Shown: positions 6,893 to 14,910 of the stretch, in pieces
Numbering within the stretch: position 1 is the first letter of the stretch
Layout: every line of letters starts with the position of its first letter
NCBI GenBank assembly: GCA_046483065.1
Contig: JAWODW010000022.1
Coordinates: forward strand, 1-64,000
Direction of reading: 5' to 3'
DNA length: 64,000 bases
From: JAWVYT01 sp046483065
Lineage (GTDB): Bacteria > Gemmatimonadota > Gemmatimonadetes > Longimicrobiales > RSA9
Notes under the pieces: model-generated
Seen by the model: only the letters and a program-made list of their open reading frames with translations
Told to the model about the DNA's origin: nothing
The model's database searches: none
Program-made: the position numbers and the translations under genes

Positions 6893-7684
6893 CTAAATCC
6901 CGCCGCCGGGAGGACCTTCATCGTGACCGCCACCGGGGTTCCCTGAACCCTTGCCCCGCCCGGACGGGGGACCCGAGCCGGGCGGGATCGGGGGAGCGCC
7001 CTGCATGATCATGCCGGGCGGCTGGCCTCCGGCGGGACCCTGACCGGGGCCCGGAGGGCCGCCCCGCATGGCGTTGGCCACGGCCGCGGCCGCCTGGCCG
7101 GGAAGGACACCCTGTCTCATCAATCGGTCCACGGCATCCGGCAGGTCCTGGAGCTCCTCGCGCCGGGCGCCCCGTCCTCGCCATGCCTCCATGACGGCCA
7201 CGGCCTGCTCCACCGGCACGCCCCGATCCATGAGGTCGCCCAGGGTGTGCACGGCCAGGGCAACGGGCTCACCCGGGCCCGCGCGCTCTGCCACCCGCTC
7301 GATCGCGGGATCCGGCACGCCGCGGCGCATGGCGTCGGCTACGGCGGCCACGTCGGTCGGGGCGGGCGGGACCCCGTCCTCCAGGAGCGTCCGGGCGCGT
7401 CCCAGCTCCTGGGCCAGGCGATCGATGGCACCGGCGATGCGCGGGGCCGGGACGTGCTTGGCGATTCCCTCGACGGCCTTGTCGAGAAGCGGCTCCGTGG
7501 GCAGGCCTTCCGCCCGCGCGGCGGCGATGCGCGCTTCGATCTGCTCCATGGCCTCCCGGGGCAGCTCGGCACGGATGCGCTCGAGTCGGGGATCAGCCTC
7601 CTGGGCCGAAACGGGCACCACGGCCATGACCAGGGCCACTATCACCCCCACCCACAGACCGTGTCTCGCTGATTTCATTGTCAT
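6893..7684 (-). CDS. Secreted Ala/Pro/Gly-rich protein of unknown function
   Basis: The 263-residue product begins with a signal peptide (WVGVIVALVMAVVPVSAQEA, cleavage likely after SAQ). The body is helical and repetitive, with several pieces of the form LLDKAVEGIAKHVP, VADAMRRGVPDPAIERV, LGDLMDRGVPVEQAVAVMEA and AVDRLMRQGVLPGQAAAAVA, suggesting four or more related two-helix repeats. The last 60 residues are Gly/Pro-rich and low complexity. ATG 7684 and ATG 7678 are both possible starts. It follows the barrel protein by 58 bp on the same strand and may belong to the sigma-factor operon. No known family is recognised. Confidence 0.65.
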   Translation of the reverse strand: MTMKSARHGLWVGVIVALVMAVVPVSAQEADPRLERIRAELPREAMEQIEARIAAARAEGLPTEPLLDKAVEGIAKHVPAPRIAGAIDRLAQELGRARTLLEDGVPPAPTDVAAVADAMRRGVPDPAIERVAERAGPGEPVALAVHTLGDLMDRGVPVEQAVAVMEAWRGRGARREELQDLPDAVDRLMRQGVLPGQAAAAVANAMRGGPPGPGQGPAGGQPPGMIMQGAPPIPPGSGPPSGRGKGSGNPGGGHDEGPPGGGI

Positions 7685-7742
7685 GATCCCTTCATTCTTT
7701 CATCCGTCTCTCACTCAACAGACGCACCAAGCACCCGAAAGG

Positions 7743-8861
7743 TCACGGCTCCACCACAATGCTGGCGTTTCGCCGTCCCCAACCGTCCTCGACAACGCCC
7801 GGCGCATCCGGTGGGATCGCCCATTCGCCGTCCACGATGAACCCGAAGTGATGGAGGCCCGGGGGCAGTGTCTCCTGCACGAACCACCAGCCGTCCTCCC
7901 CTCGCTCCATGGGGATCGGGTCCCAGGCCGTGAAGTCGCCCGTGAGCGCCACCGTCTCGGCCTCCGGCGCCCGGAGCGCAAAGCGTACTACCCGCCCGCC
8001 CTCCCGGGCTTCACCGATGGCGGCCACCGCCGGTCTCGGCGGTGGCCGCCAGTGGACGGCCCGGATCGCGGCGCTCACGGAGACCGCGAAGCTGCCGGCA
8101 GTACCAAAGAGGAGGTCCCGGACCCGGCGCCCGGCGTAGCCGTTGATCTCCACACCGGGCGCGGCCGTCCATGCCGCCCGGAGGCCTCCGCCCAGCTCCG
8201 TCTCCTCCGGGGACCGCTGCGCCTCGAGTTGCAACCCGGCCGTCCACCGGCCCCGGTCCAGTAGCAGGTCGCCGCTGGCCCGGAGGAACGTACCGACAGA
8301 GACCCCGTTCTCCACGTTGTAGCCTCCGGCGGAGAGAACGGCGCTCAGCGCTCCGAGTCGGCGTTGGATCTCGGCCTCGCCGCCTGCGACCCGCAGCTCA
8401 CCTTCCAGCGCGTCGGCGGACCATTGTCCCCACGAGATGCGAGGTCTGGCCGCGAGGTGGAAGCGTCCGACGAGGTAGGAGACGGCGGGACGGACCTCGA
8501 TCCCGCCGGCGTCGTAGCTGAACGGGTCGAGGTAGCTCAGCCCGAACCCCGAGACGAGGGCCCGGACCCCGATCGAACCCAGGCGCCCGCCGGTGCCCAC
8601 CGTGGCGTTCGCCTGGAGCCACTGTCCCGCGCTGCCGGCAACGGCCTCGCCGTAGCGTCCCGAAAGGGTGGCGCTGCCCCAGTCCATGTCCGCAGTGAAG
8701 CGGCCGCCGAGCAGGCCGTACTGTGAGGGGTCCGCGGTCACGCCGGCCGGGGGGCGAGCGTGACTGGTGGAAACGTCCAGCCAGACAGAGAGATCCTGGG
8801 CCGCCGTGTCTGCGGTGGCCCAGAGGAAGAGGAGAGCAAAGGCGACTGCCCGTCGTGTCAG
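7743..8861 (-). CDS. Secreted beta-barrel-like protein with C-terminal glycogen-binding-type (CBM48/AMPK1) domain
   Basis: With a CTG start at 8861 the protein has 372 residues and a good signal peptide (LTRRAVAFALLFLWATADTA, AQ). A GGAGG ribosome site lies 6 to 7 bases before this CTG, and the start overlaps the upstream stop (CTGA); the first GTG (8741) would remove the signal. The middle (about 50-285) alternates aromatic/hydrophobic and polar residues like an outer-membrane barrel. The last 85 residues, with VALTGDFTAWDPIPMER, GLHHFGFIVDGEWA and GWGRRNASIVVEP, are an E-set/AMPK1-type glycogen-binding domain. The upstream gene carries the same domain, so both probably sense or bind glucans or envelope sugars; this is inference. 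Confidence 0.75.
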   Translation of the reverse strand: MTRRAVAFALLFLWATADTAAQDLSVWLDVSTSHARPPAGVTADPSQYGLLGGRFTADMDWGSATLSGRYGEAVAGSAGQWLQANATVGTGGRLGSIGVRALVSGFGLSYLDPFSYDAGGIEVRPAVSYLVGRFHLAARPRISWGQWSADALEGELRVAGGEAEIQRRLGALSAVLSAGGYNVENGVSVGTFLRASGDLLLDRGRWTAGLQLEAQRSPEETELGGGLRAAWTAAPGVEINGYAGRRVRDLLFGTAGSFAVSVSAAIRAVHWRPPPRPAVAAIGEAREGGRVVRFALRAPEAETVALTGDFTAWDPIPMERGEDGWWFVQETLPPGLHHFGFIVDGEWAIPPDAPGVVEDGWGRRNASIVVEP

Positions 8862-9496
8862 ATTGCCCCTCCGTGAGCGGGAACCTCGATGAGCGCGTTT
8901 CGGTTGCCGAAGCCATCGTCAACGTAACGATCCGCCTGCGGGTCTGTCACCCACTCACCGTCCACGACGAACATGTACTTGTGGAGCCCCGGGGACACGG
9001 CGATCTCACCGGTCCAGATCCCGTCGCCGTCCGGATCCTCGAGAAGGGTCCGGGCGTCGGACCACTCGTTGAAGTCGCCGGCCACCGATACGGCCTCGGC
9101 GTCCGGGGCCACGTACAGGAACTGAACGTAAACATCGCCGTCCGCCGTACGGGCGCCGGCCTGAACGCTGGCCCGGGGCTGGGGCGCGGGTGCAGCGGGC
9201 CAGAGGACGACCACCGCCAGCACGGCTGCGGCCACCGTGGCCACCGTCACCGGACGGATCCGGAGCGTGCGCGGACGGGTGACCCAGTCGAGCAGCCGGC
9301 GGACCCAGCCGGGGCGATGGTGGGGGAGGTCGGCCATGACCCGCTGCTCCAGCCAGGGCGGCGGTGGGCCCGGCTCGCGCCGGGCGGCCAGGAGCTCCCG
9401 CCACTGCTCGGCTTCACGACGCAGCTCGGGCGAGAGCTCGTGGTCCTCGAGCTCGCCGTCCAGCCAGCGGTGCAGATCCTCGTTCATCGGGCTCAT
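8858..9496 (-). CDS. Membrane anti-sigma-like protein with periplasmic CBM48/AMPK1-type domain
   Basis: The 212-residue protein follows the ECF sigma gene with an ATGA overlap, the usual place for an anti-sigma factor. The N-terminal cytoplasmic part (LHRWLDGELEDHELSPELRR) looks like the sigma-binding helices of anti-sigma proteins but lacks the zinc HxxxCxxC. One membrane helix follows at about 80-103 (VTVATVAAAVLAVVVLW). The rest faces the periplasm and is a carbohydrate-binding-type fold: YVQFLYVAPDAEAVSVAGDF, NEWSDARTLLEDPDGDG, GLHKYMFVVDGEW, GFGNRNALIEVP. A sugar-sensing anti-sigma factor is the natural inference. Confidence 0.75.
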   Translation of the reverse strand: MSPMNEDLHRWLDGELEDHELSPELRREAEQWRELLAARREPGPPPPWLEQRVMADLPHHRPGWVRRLLDWVTRPRTLRIRPVTVATVAAAVLAVVVLWPAAPAPQPRASVQAGARTADGDVYVQFLYVAPDAEAVSVAGDFNEWSDARTLLEDPDGDGIWTGEIAVSPGLHKYMFVVDGEWVTDPQADRYVDDGFGNRNALIEVPAHGGAI

Positions 9497-10050
9497 TGCT
9501 CTCCCTCCAGCAGCTCTTTCAGCGCCTCGCGCGCTCTGTGCACCCGCATCTTCAGCGCTCCGACGGAGAGTCCCAGCAGCTCCGCCATCTCCTCGTACGA
9601 CCGGCCTTCCTCGTGCTTCAGGACGAAGGCCTCGCGCTGATCCTCCGGCAGCCCGGCCAGCGCTCGGTCCAGGCGACGACGGAGCTCGCTTCGCTCCAGG
9701 TCGTCCTCCGGGTCCATCGAGCCTGCCGCCGGCGCGGCGTCGTCCAGCGCTACATCCTTCCGGCGAACGTTCTTCAGGTAATCCTTGCACCGGTTCGCCA
9801 CGATCCGGAACGCCCAGGCACCGAACTTGTCCGGATTCCGGCACCGGTCCAGGCTCGTGTACGCCTTGACCAGCGATTCCTGCACCAGGTCGGCCGCCAC
9901 GTCGCCGCGGCCGGTCATGCGTGCCGCGTGGGCGTGCAGCATGTCCTGATGTCTGCGGACCAGGATCCGGAACGCGTCCCGGTCCCCATCCAGAACCCGG
10001 GCCACGACCTCCCCGTCACTCGGGTCGCTGGTCATCTCATTCGCTTCCAT
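9493..10050 (-). CDS. ECF-type RNA polymerase sigma factor (first)
   Basis: The 185-residue protein has sigma region 2 (ILVRRHQDMLHAHAARMTGR, DLVQESLVKAYTSLDR, FGAWAFRIVANRCKDYLKN) and region 4 with its helix-turn-helix (LAGLPEDQREAFVLKHEEGR, SYEEMAELLGLSVGALKMRV), and lacks regions 1 and 3, as ECF factors do. It should direct RNA polymerase to its own regulon, including this operon. ATG 10050 has GAGGGG very close; ATG 10035 with GGAAG at better spacing is an alternative. It overlaps the downstream anti-sigma-like gene by ATGA. Confidence 0.92.
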   Translation of the reverse strand: MEANEMTSDPSDGEVVARVLDGDRDAFRILVRRHQDMLHAHAARMTGRGDVAADLVQESLVKAYTSLDRCRNPDKFGAWAFRIVANRCKDYLKNVRRKDVALDDAAPAAGSMDPEDDLERSELRRRLDRALAGLPEDQREAFVLKHEEGRSYEEMAELLGLSVGALKMRVHRAREALKELLEGEQ

Positions 10051-10065
10051 TCCCCTCACTATCCC

Positions 10066-10092
10066 AGACGAACGGGTGGCACGGAAGGTAAC
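10066..10092 (-). promoter_or_regulatory. Candidate ECF promoter of the first sigma operon
   Basis: On the minus strand GTTACC (10092-10087), 16 bases, then CGTCT (10070-10066) precede the sigma gene. The second ECF operon has GTTAAC, 17 bases, CGTCTAA in the same position. The -35 with an AAC or ACC core and the CGTC -10 are common for autoregulated ECF factors. If used, the leader to ATG 10050 is very short, which favours ATG 10035. Confidence 0.45.
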
Positions 10093-10226
10093 AAACTGCA
10101 CCACCCGGGCCGGGCTTGCATCGCGTCGAAGACCGCCGCTACCTTGCGACGCCGCCGCGGCTCGACCCCGGACGGATTCGGGGCTGGCATCCTCTTGCGA
10201 ATCGGAGGACGTCGGCCCCGAACTTG

Positions 10227-10232
10227 TATAAT
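10227..10232 (+). promoter_or_regulatory. Perfect TATAAT -10 element before citrate synthase
   Basis: TATAAT at 10227-10232 stands out in very GC-rich DNA about 59 bases before the gltA start. No good -35 lies at 17 bases (ggagga), so it may depend on the -10 (TTGTATAAT) or on an activator. The 240-bp gap holds this element and the divergent ECF promoter. Confidence 0.45.
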
Positions 10233-10290
10233 ATGGGCGGGACAGGCGCGATGACACGGGGTACGTACGGACGTGAGGAAGGGAAGGTCT

Positions 10291-11412
10291 ATGGCGGGAT
10301 CAGGACTTGAGGGGGTCGTGGTGGCCCGGACGCGCCTCGGGAAGATCGATGGCGCGGCGGGCACGCTGGAGTACACCGGGTATCCCATAGAGGAGCTGGC
10401 GCAGCACACCACCTTCGAAGAGGTGTGCTACCTGCTCTGGAACGGGGAGCTGCCGAACGAGGTACAGCTCGATTCGCTCCGGCAGGAGATGGCGGCCGTA
10501 TACGCGCTGCCTGAAGACGTAATGGCGATGATCCGGGCCGCCCCCGCCAATGCCCATCCCATGGCTGTGCTCCGCACGGCCGTTTCTGCACTGGGCGTCC
10601 ACGATCCGGAAGCCGATGACATGTCCCCGGAGGCCAATCTCCGGAAGGCCATCCGGCTGACAGCCCGGCTCCCGACGATCACGGCGGCCACGGTGCGGCT
10701 GCGGCGGCGGGAACAGCCGGTGGCGCCCCGGCCGGAGCTCGGGATCGCGGCGAACCTGCTGTACATGATGACCGGTGAGGAGCCCGGACCGCAGGAGGTC
10801 CGGACCATGGACGTGGCGCTCATCCTGCACGCGGAGCACGGGCTCAACGCGTCCACCTTCTCCGGCCGGGTCACGATCGCTACGTTGGCCGACCTGTACT
10901 CGGCGGTGACGTCGGCCATCGGCACGCTGAAGGGGCCGCTCCACGGCGGCGCCAACGAGCGTGTCATGGGCATGCTCCGGGAGATCGGCGAGCCGGAGCA
11001 GGCCGAGGAGTGGATTCGGGGTGCCCTGGAGCGGGGCGACAAGATCATGGGCTTCGGCCATCGGGTCTACCGCGCCCTGGACCCCAGGGCTCCGATTCTC
11101 CGGGATCTCGGCGACGAGCTCGGCAGCTCGAAGTGGTTCGAGATCTCCGACAGGGTCCGTGCCGCGATGCGCGCGGCCATGGACGAGCGAGGTAAGGAAA
11201 TCTACGCCAACGTGGACTTCTACAGCGCCTCCGTGTACGACACGCTGGGGATCCCCACCCGGTTCTTCACCAACATCTTTGCCTGCGCCCGGATCGCCGG
11301 GTGGACGGCACACATCCTGGAGCAGCTCGATGACAACCGGCTGATCCGCCCGAAGGCGGAATACGTCGGTCCGGAACGGCGCTCCGTACAGTCCATCGAG
11401 CAGCGAGGCTGA
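10291..11412 (+). CDS. gltA: Citrate synthase
   Basis: The 373-residue enzyme condenses acetyl-CoA and oxaloacetate, the first TCA step. Active-site regions are clear: LHAEHGLNAST (first His), GPLHGGANERVM (second catalytic His), GFGHRVYRALDPRAP (oxaloacetate binding) and NVDFYSASVYDTLGIP (catalytic Asp). The size matches the short type seen in Bacillus CitZ rather than the longer E. coli enzyme. ATG 10291 follows ggaagggaagg; a GTG 18 bases upstream is less likely. Nine bases separate it from pepA, so the two are likely cotranscribed. A methylcitrate synthase is a less likely alternative because no prp genes are near. Confidence 0.92.
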   Translation: MAGSGLEGVVVARTRLGKIDGAAGTLEYTGYPIEELAQHTTFEEVCYLLWNGELPNEVQLDSLRQEMAAVYALPEDVMAMIRAAPANAHPMAVLRTAVSALGVHDPEADDMSPEANLRKAIRLTARLPTITAATVRLRRREQPVAPRPELGIAANLLYMMTGEEPGPQEVRTMDVALILHAEHGLNASTFSGRVTIATLADLYSAVTSAIGTLKGPLHGGANERVMGMLREIGEPEQAEEWIRGALERGDKIMGFGHRVYRALDPRAPILRDLGDELGSSKWFEISDRVRAAMRAAMDERGKEIYANVDFYSASVYDTLGIPTRFFTNIFACARIAGWTAHILEQLDDNRLIRPKAEYVGPERRSVQSIEQRG

Positions 11413-11421
11413 CGGGATTTC

Positions 11422-12951
11422 ATGGCTCTGAACATCACCATCCGGACGGACGAGACGGCGGCGGCGCGTACGCCGCTCCTCGTCCTGTTCCACTTCCAGG
11501 ACCACGACGAGCCCGCGGGCCCGGCGGCGGAGGTGGATGACGCGCTCAACGGACTCCTCTCCAGAATCCTGAACCGGGGCGATTTTTCGGGGCGAGACGG
11601 CCAGACCATGGTGGTCTACCCGGAAGACGCGGGGTCCCCGGCCGAGCGAGTGCTGGTAGCCGGGCTGGGTGCCCGGGCGGAAGCGGACCACGAGTCGCTG
11701 CGCCGGGCCGTGGGAAGCGCCGTGCGGCGGGCGGAGGAGTTGAAGGTGGAAGAGCTCACCGTCGCCCTGCCGGCCGGCACCGACCTGGGGGAGGGCGGCA
11801 GCCGGCGCTCTGCGGCCCGGGCGCTCGTGGAGGGAGCCGTCCTGGCGGCGTGGGACTACCGGACCCTGAAGTCGGACCCCGGCGCCGAGGACGAGCCCGT
11901 GGTCCGGCTGAGCTCGGTGGCGATCCTGGCCCGGGACGACGCCGATGCCGATACGCTGCGCCCCGGGGTGGACGTGGGTCGCATCGTGGCCGAGGCGGAG
12001 AACCTGGCCCGGGAGCTGGCCTCGAAGCCGGGGAACGTGGCCACGCCGTCGCATCTGGCGGAGGTAGCTCGCGAGATCGCCGGAGAGGGCGGGATGGAGA
12101 TCACGGTCTTCGATCGGGCAGCCATGGTCGAAGAGGGCTTCGGCGGGATCCTGGGTGTGGCCGCGGGGTCCGACGAGGAGCCGCGCTTCATCGTCATGGA
12201 GTACCGGGGAGGCGAGGCGGACGAGGCGCCGCTGGCGCTCGTGGGGAAGGGCGTCACGTTCGACTCCGGCGGGATCTCCATCAAGCCGTCGCAGAAGATG
12301 GAGGAGATGAAGTACGACATGTCCGGCGCCGCGGCGGTACTGGGCGCCATGCAGGCGGTGGCGCGGCTGCGGCCGCGGGTCAACGTGGTGGCACTGGTGC
12401 CGGCCACGGAGAACCTGCCCTCGGGGCGGGCCACGAAGCCGGGCGACGTGCTGCACATGTACTCGGGCAAGACGGTGGAGGTGATCAACACCGACGCCGA
12501 GGGCCGATTGATCCTGGCCGATGCCCTGGCGTACGCCCGGCGGTACCAGCCCCGGGCCGTGCTGGACGCGGCCACGTTGACGGGCTCCGTGGTCATCGCC
12601 CTGGGCCATCACGCCGTCGGTGTCATGGGGACGGATGACGATGTGGTGCGGGAGGTCCTTTCAGCCGGCGACCGGACGGGCGAGCGGTGCTGGAAGCTGC
12701 CGCTCTGGGACGTGTACCGCGAGCAGATCGACAGTCAGGTCGCAGACATCCAGAATACGGGTGGGCGCCCCGCCGGGTGCATCACCGCCGGCTGGTTCCT
12801 GCGGGAGTTCGTGGAAGACGTTCCGTGGGCGCACCTGGACGTGGCCGGCACGGCGTGGAAGGACGAGCCCCCGTCGTACCTGCGTAAGGGGGCCACGGGG
12901 ATCCCGACTCGACTGTTCATCGAGTGGATCCGGGGCCGCGCAGAGCAGTGA
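11422..12951 (+). CDS. pepA: Leucyl aminopeptidase (M17, cytosol aminopeptidase)
   Basis: The 509-residue protein has the M17 layout: an N-terminal macrodomain-like half and a C-terminal catalytic half. Metal and catalytic residues lie in VGKGVTFDSGGISIKP (Lys about 276, Asp about 281) and the family signature NTDAEGRL (about 356-363, with the metal-binding Asp and Glu and the catalytic Arg). It removes N-terminal residues from peptides in the cytoplasm using two metal ions. It ends in a GTGA overlap with the next gene. Confidence 0.95.
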   Translation: MALNITIRTDETAAARTPLLVLFHFQDHDEPAGPAAEVDDALNGLLSRILNRGDFSGRDGQTMVVYPEDAGSPAERVLVAGLGARAEADHESLRRAVGSAVRRAEELKVEELTVALPAGTDLGEGGSRRSAARALVEGAVLAAWDYRTLKSDPGAEDEPVVRLSSVAILARDDADADTLRPGVDVGRIVAEAENLARELASKPGNVATPSHLAEVAREIAGEGGMEITVFDRAAMVEEGFGGILGVAAGSDEEPRFIVMEYRGGEADEAPLALVGKGVTFDSGGISIKPSQKMEEMKYDMSGAAAVLGAMQAVARLRPRVNVVALVPATENLPSGRATKPGDVLHMYSGKTVEVINTDAEGRLILADALAYARRYQPRAVLDAATLTGSVVIALGHHAVGVMGTDDDVVREVLSAGDRTGERCWKLPLWDVYREQIDSQVADIQNTGGRPAGCITAGWFLREFVEDVPWAHLDVAGTAWKDEPPSYLRKGATGIPTRLFIEWIRGRAEQ

Positions 12952-14846
12952 GACACGCGCGCTCGCACTCGCGCCCCCGGCCCCGGTCGTTGCGGTCGGG
13001 GGCGTTTTTCATCACCCTGATCGCGCTGCTCATGCTCACGATGGTTCCCGGCGGGGGTGTGGCGCCTGCGGCCGGACAGGACACCACCCGGGTCCGGGAA
13101 GGGCGACAGGCCGAGCGGGAGCGGACCCTCCCGGACACGGTGCTGCAGGACACGGTGATCGTGGACACGGTCCTGCCCCCGCCGACCACGCTGCCGCCGT
13201 TCGAAGCCGTTGGTGGACCGGGGTGGAGCCAGGGCGTCTGGGAGTGGAGCCGGGAGGACCTGCTCCGGCGGCCGGACCTCTCGCTCCTGCACCTCCTGGA
13301 GCGGATCCCCGGCATGGTCCCGGTGCGGGCCGACATCGCCGGGCAGCCCGAGGCGGCCGCACTGTTCGGGGCGGGCGCCGGTGCGATCCGCTGGGTCCTC
13401 GATGGGTTCGTGGTGGACCCGCTGACGGCTCCGACCTTCGACCCGGCCCGACTCTCCCTGCTGGCGCTCGAGCGCGTGCGAGTGGAGCGCGGCGTCACCG
13501 GCGCCACGGTCCATCTCGAAACGCTCACCCCCGAAGATGCCCGGACGAAGAGCGTCATCGAGGCCGGCACCGGGGATTACGGCGTCAACGCGTTCCGTGG
13601 GATCTTCCTTCCGCCGCGGGTCCTGGGTGGACCGCTGGCCATGGGGTTCGAACGCCTGTCCGTGAACGGGTTCACGCCGGGCGCCTCCAACCAGACCGTC
13701 TCATGGCTGAAATGGACGTGGGCCCGGGACTCCGCGGGCATCCAGGTGGAGTACAGGCAGCGAACCATGGAACGGGAAGGGGTGGGTGAGGGCTTGCTCG
13801 GGAGCCGCTCCGACTGGGTGGTGCGGGCCCGGCAGGCCGTGGGGCCCGTGACCGGGGAGGCCTACGCCGGTGGAACGGCAGTGGAGGACGAGGTGGGTGG
13901 GGAGGGGGGCACCGCCTACCGGGAGGGCGTCGCTCAGGGTGGGCTCCGGCTGGCGGCAGCCGTGCCGGGGCCTGTGCCCGCCGAGGTGACTACGGCGCTC
14001 CGGTTCCGGGGCCATCCGCGCCTGCCGGTCCAGGAGCTGGAGGTGGCCGGCCGGGTGGCGCCGCTGCCGTGGCTGACGGTGCAGGGGGAGGCGCTCCACG
14101 GCCGCTGGTCCGACGCCGACCCCACGGGGCGCTGGTCGGCCCGGGCGGGCCTGGGTCCGATCCGCGGGCTGCAGCTGTTCGGCGAGGTGTTCCGCGGTGG
14201 CTCGGTGCTCGGGTCGGGCCCGGAGCTGGCGTGGCCGGCGCCGGCAGACACGACGCAGGGGGGGGCGGGCTCGTTCCGCGTTTCCCGCGACGGGCTGCGC
14301 GCCGGCCTGCAGTTCAGCGGCGCCGGCCTCACGCTCGGTGGGGCCGTGGTGGAGGTCGCGGCGGACACCATCTACCCCTTCGGCCTGCCCATGGAGGGCC
14401 GGTGGGGGGGTGTCGCTGGCGGCGAGGCCCGTGGCTTCGAGGTCAGTGCGCGGATCCCCACCGGGTTCGACCCGCTGACGGTCCAGGGGTGGTATGTGGG
14501 CATGGATGCACCCGGCTGGCTCTACCTCCCGGAGCACCATTGGCGTGCCGGGCTGGTGTATCACCATCGGCCTCTGCCCAGCGGGAACTTGGAGTTCTTC
14601 GCCCGGTTCGAACACCTGTTCCGGGGCCGCATGAACGTGCCGGCTCCGGCAGGAGAGACGACGCCGTATGTGGAGTCGGATGCCTATCGGGCCACGAACC
14701 TCGAGCTCACTATCCGGGTCCTGACGGTCCGGGCGTTCCTCCGCTGGGACAACCTCTTCCACCGCCGGGACCAGGCCGATCTGCCGGGATTCCGGCTTCC
14801 CGGACAGCGTATCGTCTGGGGCGTGAAGTGGGAGTTCTGGAACTGA
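12948..14846 (+). CDS. TonB-dependent-receptor-like outer-membrane protein
   Basis: GTG 12948 overlaps the pepA stop and gives 632 residues with a signal peptide (FFITLIALLMLTMVPGGG, then AAGQD). After a Pro/Thr linker, LSLLHLLERIPGMVPVRADI and IRWVLDGFVVDP resemble the plug domain of TonB receptors (the ...P.V.V.R..G... and LDG features). The remaining 450 residues are rich in alternating strands, and the chain ends GVKWEFWN with C-terminal aromatic residues, as outer-membrane barrels do. There is no TonB box to see and no substrate clue. A GTG at 12924 would only lengthen the N-terminus. The predicted terminator at 12972-13009 overlaps the signal-peptide codons. Confidence 0.7.
   Translation: MRHARSHSRPRPRSLRSGAFFITLIALLMLTMVPGGGVAPAAGQDTTRVREGRQAERERTLPDTVLQDTVIVDTVLPPPTTLPPFEAVGGPGWSQGVWEWSREDLLRRPDLSLLHLLERIPGMVPVRADIAGQPEAAALFGAGAGAIRWVLDGFVVDPLTAPTFDPARLSLLALERVRVERGVTGATVHLETLTPEDARTKSVIEAGTGDYGVNAFRGIFLPPRVLGGPLAMGFERLSVNGFTPGASNQTVSWLKWTWARDSAGIQVEYRQRTMEREGVGEGLLGSRSDWVVRARQAVGPVTGEAYAGGTAVEDEVGGEGGTAYREGVAQGGLRLAAAVPGPVPAEVTTALRFRGHPRLPVQELEVAGRVAPLPWLTVQGEALHGRWSDADPTGRWSARAGLGPIRGLQLFGEVFRGGSVLGSGPELAWPAPADTTQGGAGSFRVSRDGLRAGLQFSGAGLTLGGAVVEVAADTIYPFGLPMEGRWGGVAGGEARGFEVSARIPTGFDPLTVQGWYVGMDAPGWLYLPEHHWRAGLVYHHRPLPSGNLEFFARFEHLFRGRMNVPAPAGETTPYVESDAYRATNLELTIRVLTVRAFLRWDNLFHRRDQADLPGFRLPGQRIVWGVKWEFWN
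12972..13009 (+). terminator. Rho-independent-type hairpin after pepA, inside the next gene's start
   Basis: cgcccccg and cgggggcg form an 8-bp GC stem around a 17-base loop and are followed directly by TTTTT. This has full terminator form, yet it lies 24 to 61 bases into the coding frame of the TonB-receptor-like gene. It may attenuate read-through from gltA-pepA. Confidence 0.55.
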
Positions 14847-14910
14847 CCCGCGCCGCCACCGGCGTCCGGGCGGTTTCTTATCGGCCCCGTTCCGTGTAGG
14901 TTCGGGGCTC

